Shown here in pieces: positions 52,601 to 61,600 of a stretch of DNA of 64,000 bases. This DNA comes from Enoplolaimus lenunculus (lineage: Eukaryota > Nematoda > Enoplea > Enoplida > Thoracostomopsidae). Numbering within the stretch: the first letter of the stretch is position 1; every line of letters starts with the position of its first letter. The notes under the pieces were generated by a model. It did not search any database. It had not been told where the DNA came from and saw only the letters and a list, made by a program, of their open reading frames with translations. The position numbers were made by a program, and so were the translations under genes. The DNA is taken from NCBI GenBank assembly GCA_030248215.1, contig JASANG010000662.1, positions 124,001 to 188,000 of the forward strand, given 5' to 3'.

Positions 52601-55600
52601 TCTGGGTCGTTAAAACGAACAAGCATTTTTAAAACAATGTCCAATATTATGTTGCAGTCTCGTTTACTGCGTCACGAGACAGGGTTATTGGAGCGATATT
52701 TTGCATATTAATAGCATATGTGTTATTTTTCAAGCTTAACCAAGGTTTTGTAACACGTGAATTTTCGTTGTTTGACGTTATATTGTACATGAAAACGGTG
52801 GTATTAGGGTTAATTAGCGTTTAATGACGCATATACTGTTTCAAACGCAAAAAACCTTTGGTTCAATGCATCAAAGGTCCACAAAGTGTGTATTAGCAAT
52901 TGTCACTGGTACATCGAAGATTCAAACGGAAGGAAAACTGTCAGCTTACTAGTAAGCCATATTTTCATTGTTTTTAATTTCTTGAGTCTAACGTCTACAG
53001 TTGCGCATTTTTTGCAGTGGTTTGAGAAAAGTTAGTATTCAATCGAATCACGTCGGATATCAACTGAAATGAAGTAATTTTTAGGCCTTGAATGAGAAAG
53101 TGAAAACGCTAGTACAACAGCGCAATGGTTACAGGATGAACGCTAAAGCAAACGAATTGCCAAAACTCAAAGCTATGCGGGATAATCCCGAATATGTTTT
53201 AAAGCTAGAACTACAGGCCAAAAAACGGAATCGAGATCACTAAAGTTTAGAGATGGACACGGACATTTTAAATAAGCTTGCAGATGACTCTGAGATAAGT
53301 CAAGAAATAAAGACGGCTAGTGATTATAGGGCAATTATAGTCAATTGCATACAGACAGGCACGGGCATGGCCAGTTCAACAGTGTCTGCTAAGGTGAGAC
53401 GCAAAGAAGACGAAGCACGTTCACATAGTAAACTTCATGCTTCTGTCAAACTACCGAAGCTTGTGATAACTACGAATGATGGTGATCCAATAGATTGGCA
53501 AGTTTTGGGATGGGCTTGAGTCAACCATCCATCAAAACTCAAACCTGTCCGACAAAAATAAAATCAAATATCGCAAAGCATACTTGTGCGACGACGCACT
53601 CAGCGTCGTAGAGGGCTATGAGTTGACGGCTTCCAATTATCCAGCAATTGTTGACGTGTTGAAAGAACGATTTGGATATTTCCAAATTCGCCACCCACGC
53701 TCACCTTGAGAAGCCGTTGGCTATTCCATCGATCGAAAATGATCAATGCAAGTTGAAAAAGATGTATGATGACTGTGAAAGACACATTAGGAGTCTTTTG
53801 CGCTGGGTTTAACCGAGGATGTCTTCGACACTTTTACTCCAATGATTTTGTTCTCAACTTCTGCGAGCGGTATGCACTCAACTACATCGTCGGAAAGGTA
53901 TGGAACCCTGCAAATTATCTACTTTACGGTCTTTAATGAAGGAAGAGTTCATGGCAAGTCAGATGAGTGAGTACTATACATCCAAAAGTTCCACGAAGGC
54001 TACGGACCGGATCCAGCAAGCTAGTTCGTTTACCTGCGCGGCTCCACCTAAACGTTGGATACCTGGGACCGAGCCACGACACCGCGGCCAGAGTTAGAGG
54101 ATGCCGGGGCCGTGGACATACGGTACCATGGATGAAACCAGAAAAATATATACCTATCTGCTCGAATGCTAAATGAAAAAGATTTAAAACGGCTTCACCA
54201 CATAGCAGAACATTGCTTCTGTGTGAGCTTGGTTTTAAGCACAACAACAGCACCGCATTACGTAACGTTTTCTACGCATACTTCGGCAAAATTTTGCGTG
54301 ACGCGATATCATAAAAACTGTACCGTACGCCGAGGTACATGCTCACGCAAAAGGTGCATAAAATTTGAAGTTAAGTGTATTTTTCTGGCCACGTCCTCGG
54401 TAAAATCCTGGCAGCGGGACATCTCTGGCACTAACCAATCAGTCCAAGCAATCGGTGCAACGTTGCTTTTGCGAGAAACATTTCGTTCAGGTAGGGTAAA
54501 CGACTACTCGTTAATCCTAGGCTAGGACACATTCTGTGGCTAGGCCGAATTTTATAATGTGAACATCTCATAAATGCGATCGGTGCGTGACAGTTGTAGA
54601 AAAGTTGGCTCTAGGTGCTAGCTGCTTCAAATATAAGGTAGAGGGTCACAGTAAACACGACTGTTCTAGCAAATGTGTCTAAAAAGACAACCATCACAGC
54701 AGCCGCTGCAACCAACAGTTTGGCACTAGTATAGCATCCAAGCTGGGCTGTATATCACCACCCAAAGGTGTCATAGGACGGGTTGAGTCACTCTTCAAAG
54801 GACTCTGGGTTGGTAGCTAGTGCGTCTCACATCCAAATGCAGATGGTTGTTGTCAATCATCGGGCAAGTGATCGGATAGTTACCACACGAATATTTTTTG
54901 ACAAAGGTAGCACAAAAAGCCATATAATCGCGTCATTGCATAATGTTCTGTCGACTGTCGATACCTTCTGTTGGGAAAGAGGTCCTATCTGTAGGGAAGT
55001 TTGTATCGTATAAACGCGCAACACAAACGTACAAAATGTTGACGCTTCAGTTCCAACTGCACACGGTGGTTCGGTCCACATGTCTGCACTTGTAACAAAA
55101 ATATAACTCCGCCGGTAACCAAACATCCAATTAGTATCAAGAATAATCCCATTCTCTCTCAACTCAAGTAGAAATGTACTACAGTGGAATGACTGAATAT
55201 ATTGATATGCTCATAGGATTAAATCACTACTACGACTTTGTGGTAATTGATCGCGTCCAGCTATCCGGTTGCAGCTTCAGTCTGCAATCTCGGCTGGGTT
55301 ACATCATCAGTGGCCCGGTTACAAGTTCTGAAGATGTTCAGGTTAGTACGGTAACTTTGGTATGCCATGATGGATAACAAACAGAGTGAATTCAACATCG
55401 AACGATTTTGGAGTCTCGAGGACGTGGAGGTTTGTAATGACCCTTACAATCACGACGATGACTGTGCAGCAGACATGTTCATCAGAACTGTTAAGTTTAG
55501 AGCAAGGCAGATATCAAGTCCGTCTTCCATTCCAGTGTGGTCCAGATGCCGATACTGATTTGGAGACAAATAAAACTTAGCCACTATAAAATGCGCAGTC

Positions 55601-58600
55601 TACGACTGCTCAGCGAGACTCACGAGAAATCATCTACGTCTAAACGTCTGTTAGTTATTTTATGTTTCAACCTGACGAAGTTCATATTACCCATCGGGAT
55701 TTCGGGCAACGTGGAAGAAATCCTGTGAGCGTGTTCTTGAAATGCGAGCGGTTGGCTACAAACTAGTAGAAAAGTGGAACAATGGGCGCGTGGTTCGTCA
55801 GTAGCATGTGTGCGTAATGTTTGCTGCATTCGTGGGACGGAACTGCTGACGAGAACCTGGTTTCCTGCGTCACGAGACATGGTTTATCGGACAGAGATTT
55901 TGCATATTATTAGCATGTGTTAATTTTCACGCTTAACCAGATTTCTTAACAGGAGAATTAATTTTCTTGTTTTGAAGATTTGTTGTACAAGGAAAACTGT
56001 GATATTAGGATTCATTTGTCACACAAAGACAAAGCTTTCTGTTAGTTGTACATCCATCTTGCTTTGATGATACATTGTACAAGGAAAACGGTGGTGTTAC
56101 TGTTAATTCGTCACACAGCGACAAAGCTTTCTGTTAGTTGTACAGCTAAAAGCTTATCAGAACCAAATTTGGTCACTCAAATTCAACCTTAGCAAAAGGC
56201 TTAAAGTATACTATAATAATATATCGAATAGTTTTTAGCAACACAGTACCTTCTCACAATACTATCAACTTGATCAAGCATCTGTTGCCGGTCTGTCTCA
56301 TTTGTTATCTGTGCAACTTGATCAGCGTTGTTTTGTAACGTATCAATATTAGACGCTTTATCATCGATTAGTTTTTGAAGCAGCTTAAAACCGAACAGTA
56401 TTTATTGAACAAAGTTCAGCTTTTTAGGACAAGTGACAGCAGTAGATTATACACCAACATTTTCAGACACGCAAAGCGTTTAATAGTTCAGTATAAACAG
56501 TCAGCAAAGACATTTAGTAACGTTTAAACGGGATTTTAGGTTATACCTTTCATACATTTCCCTGTTTACCTTTCGTTTAACGAAACACTATTCACTATGA
56601 TAATTATATTAAACCATTATTGCAAACTTACGCGCTGTTCTTGTATTTGTGCTCTAACGACCTTGTGATCAGCTGATGGCATTTTCTGAGTTTCCATAAG
56701 GGATTCGGTGTCCTTCAACCAGTCCATCATACTCGAAAACGCTTCTTGATAATTGCCGAAGCCAAGCAGAGCGCCATCAAGCTTACCACGACGCTCTGAT
56801 AACTAAAGCAATCAACAAGTTACTGTATTAGAGCGAAAACATAAATTTAAACAAGGCAAAATGGTGAAATAAATAAAACTTACTACTTATTAGTGAAAGG
56901 AGAATGTGGCACAAAACTGGTCGAAAAACATTCAATCTGGCAGCTGCATTCACTGCGATAAGTTGGTTAAGCCTGGTCTTCACTTCTTCAAATATTTGTA
57001 TGGAAGGTTTCTCCACGGTTTAGGCTAAATTGAAAACCTGGGGGAATTACGGAGGGGAGAGCGATCAACCCAACTTCAAATTGGTGAAACTTTTTATACG
57101 TTATACACTTGTGCTAACTTTCACTTTACAGATTTTACTTCTGGGCCTTCAGAAGAGGTGTATTTGCGTCATTATATTTTAGGTGTACAGAGTTCGTTAC
57201 AAAATTAAGGTATAGATTATTGTATCAGCTGTGATGACACCCTCCGGAATAAATGAAGGATGTCAACCTGGGGGCAACAAAATGTGGGGACACCTGCCTG
57301 CATGAAGGGCATATTCCGCACAAGAAAGCAGCCAGGCCAGCATAGAACGACTGTTTTATGTGCTTGCAGCTAAAAATGAGGAGAGTTCTTAGAAGGTTTC
57401 GATCCCATGACTGCCAGATTCTTAGTCGATGCGCTAACTATTAAGCCTCACCGCCTTACAATCAGTTGCGTTACGGGCCCGCTGCTAAGGGGGGTAGTGG
57501 GTGGTCAGCCCCCCTGGAAAAAATTTGGGCCCCCTTAGAGAATTTCCAACCTCGCTTGTGACTCATTGATAACCATTGAATGTCCATCCTCTAAAATTTT
57601 TAGCCCCCCCTAGCAAGGTGAGCTACATACGGGCCTGTTACGTTATTTTTATGCTCAATATGTGTCTACACGTGCCGAACTCCTCCATACGCGTCTAATC
57701 TTAATTCTTCTGTGCACTATGGCTTCTGCATATGTGCCTTCTATGAGTCTACACACGCATTGGCCTTTCTCCGAAAGGTAGCATCAACATAAGTGGGCAC
57801 ATAGAGATGTGTAGCATTGTTTACTTTTGTTTTGAGGTCATTCCACGCATCAGCGAGTTTTACAATTTCGCTGTCCAATTGTGCAGTGTCAACTCCATGT
57901 TTCGCACTTCGAACCAGATCGCGAGTTGTTGCCAGTACACGTTCAACACGATTTTGAGTAGGTTCGAGTTCTTGTTTAAATGCCTGAAATATGCAAATTT
58001 GCGATTTAATTCCAAAAGTCAGACAACAAAACCCAACTATTACATACATACAGAAATGTTGAGCACTACTGTAAACAAATACGCATAACTTATTTACTGC
58101 TTACCTGTAACGTCTTTTGTTGCAAACGAACATCGGCCAACTCGCCTGAAATATTTGCCAGTAGTGCATCCGCACGCATTTTGTCCACTATATCAGCATG
58201 TGTTGTGTCAATTTCTTCCAGAACCAATTCAATTTTGTTCCGATATTCTGTCAGGTCCTGTATTCGATCGTTCGCACGCGACAAAAGCGAATCAAGCTCA
58301 GTATTACGCTTTTCTACCTTAACAAATATACACAATACTAATTTAACAACAAAACAAGAGAATAGCAATCATTTTACACTTTACGCGGAGTTGCGACATA
58401 CTTTTATGTCGCGAAGCCCCGAGCAACGCCGTCCGCCGCAGGTCAAAGCCACGCTGCACCGTCCGGCACTCAAGGTCGAAAATATTTAAGTCATGTTGAT
58501 TCCAGGCTTAATGAGACCGTGATGCTGACAGGAGTATACCTGCCACATATTGTAACTGTCCAAATCTCTCATGCAAAAAATCCCTTGATGTACAGTGTTG

Positions 58601-61600
58601 AGAAAAACGATAGCTCAGAACATATAAAGATGATGAGATAATATTCTAAGCTGCAGCAGTGTTTAATTTTTAGGTAATTCTTGAGCCATGGCTCCTAAAA
58701 ACTTTATTCGCTAGAATAAATTCACGACCTTAGCCAAATTGGCTAAAACGCTAATGTTTGAGCTGCATCCTTCATCAAAGCTATCATGTTATTATAAAAC
58801 CGTAACATTGAACAAGGATAGCTAACGTATCACGGCTCATGTTACAATTGAAACCTAAAAACCTGAACCGTCGTAGTAAACGCGACTGCGGCCGCTGATC
58901 AAATCGCGACTGCGACCGCACCGCGGATCAAACCGCGACTGCGACCACTGTTAATGCATACACACGCGTACATAATGATTGAAATTTTGTCATACTTTAG
59001 TGCACAAACTAGTGAATTTTAAAACATTGGTGCACGTAACGATTCTTACTAGAATACAGTTTGGGGCCAATGAGATACATCAGTGGAACTTATGACATGG
59101 CAGTATTATATTTCTAAACAATATACCACCTGCAGGTATAATTTAGGAAAGTATGGATTCAAAGTTGCTCTGTACGTCCCACAGTTCTATAATTACAACA
59201 TAACCATCTGCAGTAATACCCTAATTAGTGATGTGCCGGTACAAGAATTTGTGCCGATGTTGATTTATTTTCAAACGGTGCCAATGCCGATACAGACTCT
59301 AATTTTAACACACGATGTTTAAAGAATTGAAAGGACGCTCTACATTAATCAAAATAAACGTGAACTTTTATGAGAACGGTTCATTTCAATTATTATTTCA
59401 AACACAAACGCGAGAGATAATTTCCCTGATCAGACACACTGATATACGCCAGTAAGTGAAACTGGCAGCATTCCAACTCACTGTTAAGCGCAAAAAGTAT
59501 CGTCAAAGAATTGGCGATTTTTTGCAGTGCCGATGCCGATACTCACGAAAAACTTTCGATAAAAATGTCGCCGGTTAATGGACACATTCCAGGGCGGAAA
59601 CTACCAAAACAAGGCGGTGTTGTCCCTGAAATGTTAAAAACCTAAAGGATAAAAACTCGCTAACTTCCTCGTCACACATTGCGCCATCAGCTTCAAACCC
59701 ATTCGTTTTTATTTTGACCGCTTCGCATCTCAAAGTATCGACTGCTCCGATTAGCTGTTTCGATGCTTCTACGATGTCTTGGGTACGCTCGATTTGCGAT
59801 TCCAGGCTTTTAACGTCACGCGCTGAAGGCCCAAAGTCATCAAATTCGTCGCGAATAGCATGAATTTGGCGGTCCACATCTCGACATCGCAACTAAATAA
59901 TTCAAAATAGTTAAGAACACAATCGGAGACAACATGATGTAAAAATAATTATAATCCAGAGTCACGAACATTAATTTAGAAAAGTTTACAATAACATCGT
60001 GATCCGTTTTGGCAGCGTTTCGGTCCACATAACGCAACATCGCTAACCTTAAACTGATCAACAAGACTGCTTGCAGCTTCAAGTTGTTCTATTTTGTGAC
60101 GGACATCGTGTTTTAGACAATCCAAACGTTTCTCAATGTGATCCAAGGGTTCATATAACGCATCAACGGAAGAATCGTTGACAACATCACCACCTGAGTC
60201 ACTTTCCTCGCTTTTGTCGCGATTCCATTTCTGAGCTACTCCAACATCACGACTTGTCATCAATTCTTTTGCATTTCGCTCAATCGAATTACCCGTGTCA
60301 CGAACTGTGCGAAGTTTTTGTTGCAATATTTCGTCGTTCAGGTCAATGATCAAATTCTATAACAGCCAAATACTTATATACGCAAATCAACTGGCATTTC
60401 AAAGGAGAAAACAATTCGTATCCAAACGTTTAGGCTTGAGCTTTGCAGCCTGTATGTCTAAAGAGACATCAGGATTTAGTGCATGTATTTCAAATGATCT
60501 CCATAATTCGCAAATGCATCACACCGCTGTATGTTAAGCTTTGCAGCCTGTATGTCTAAAGAGACATCAGAGTTCAGTGCATGTATTTCAAATGAGTACG
60601 ATAATTCGCAAATGTATCACACCGCTGTATGTATCTTATGAGGCTCGACTAAAAATTTGTTATATTGGTCTATTTGTCAGCTCATGAACACATTGATACG
60701 AATTCTGTACCAGACAAGTTCAGGTTGAAAAGCTAAATCTGTACTATATATTTGAACAAACTTCGATTCAATTTCACTGCTCAACTTTTATCTTCGTTCC
60801 GAAAACTGCAGAAACTGCAGTAAGATATACGTTCATTAGACACGATTGCATTTGATTTGCTAGCTTTACACCACAATAACAATTACCCTTAAATCGGCAA
60901 GTTCTTTGCTATGTTGAGCATCAATTTCTGATGATTTTACATCCAATTTATCCACTACTGACTGGGCGTCTTTTAAACCGGATTCGAAATTTTGAAATAG
61001 TACCAATTGTTGTTCGATTGATTTGGATGTTTTTCTTGTTTCTAAAATGGCAAGCAAAATATTTTTTTACGCCTAAGCGTATGCAGCAAGATACAATCAT
61101 ATTGTTTTAGTTGTATTTTTGACAACTACAATGGCGTCATGTGAATTGTTACAATCTCTCCTTGTCCATGTTTAGCGTTTACTCACCACTTTGAATGTCA
61201 TTCCATTTATTTCCCAGATCATCCAATTTATCTTGGATAATCTCTTGATCCCGTTCAGCGTGACCCATTAACTTCTCGCCAAGATTTTCGCTGGATTTGA
61301 TTAGATGTTTATGATCCAAAATATCACTCCGAATTGTCTAAAATGAAAACGTAAAAGAAGGTGTAAACTACAGATTATTAAAAAATGATTTTGCTGAGTA
61401 AAACGAAGGCTATGTATAAACAGTTTTATGATTCTGCATAAGTGTGGCTGTCTAGTCCCTTACCATATGTATGACAATGTACAGCTACAAATTTAACAAG
61501 TTTATAGCCTATTTACTTGAGCTATTTTAGCATAATTCTGACACGAACATTGATCAAATGGACTAATTTTGCTACGAACATCGTTTAGCAACTCATTCGT

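Larger units (their letters stand above)
56803..57824. other. Spectraplakin intron with repeats
   Basis: Contains a possible LINE remnant (about 56900-57010 minus), a tRNA-like sequence (57390-57456) and a MITE (57474-57639). Confidence 0.6.

Noticed and set aside
53253-53519. 88-codon plus-strand frame as a host gene
   Set aside because: Its KLPKLVI..GDPIDWQ pattern is BEL/Pao gag and it lies between matching LTRs.
56828-57016. Minus-strand frame [21 protein letters not shown] as a spectraplakin exon
   Set aside because: S11 joins S12 directly in phase and in repeat register, and no good acceptor serves this frame. The NAAARL word is more like a LINE C-terminal remnant.
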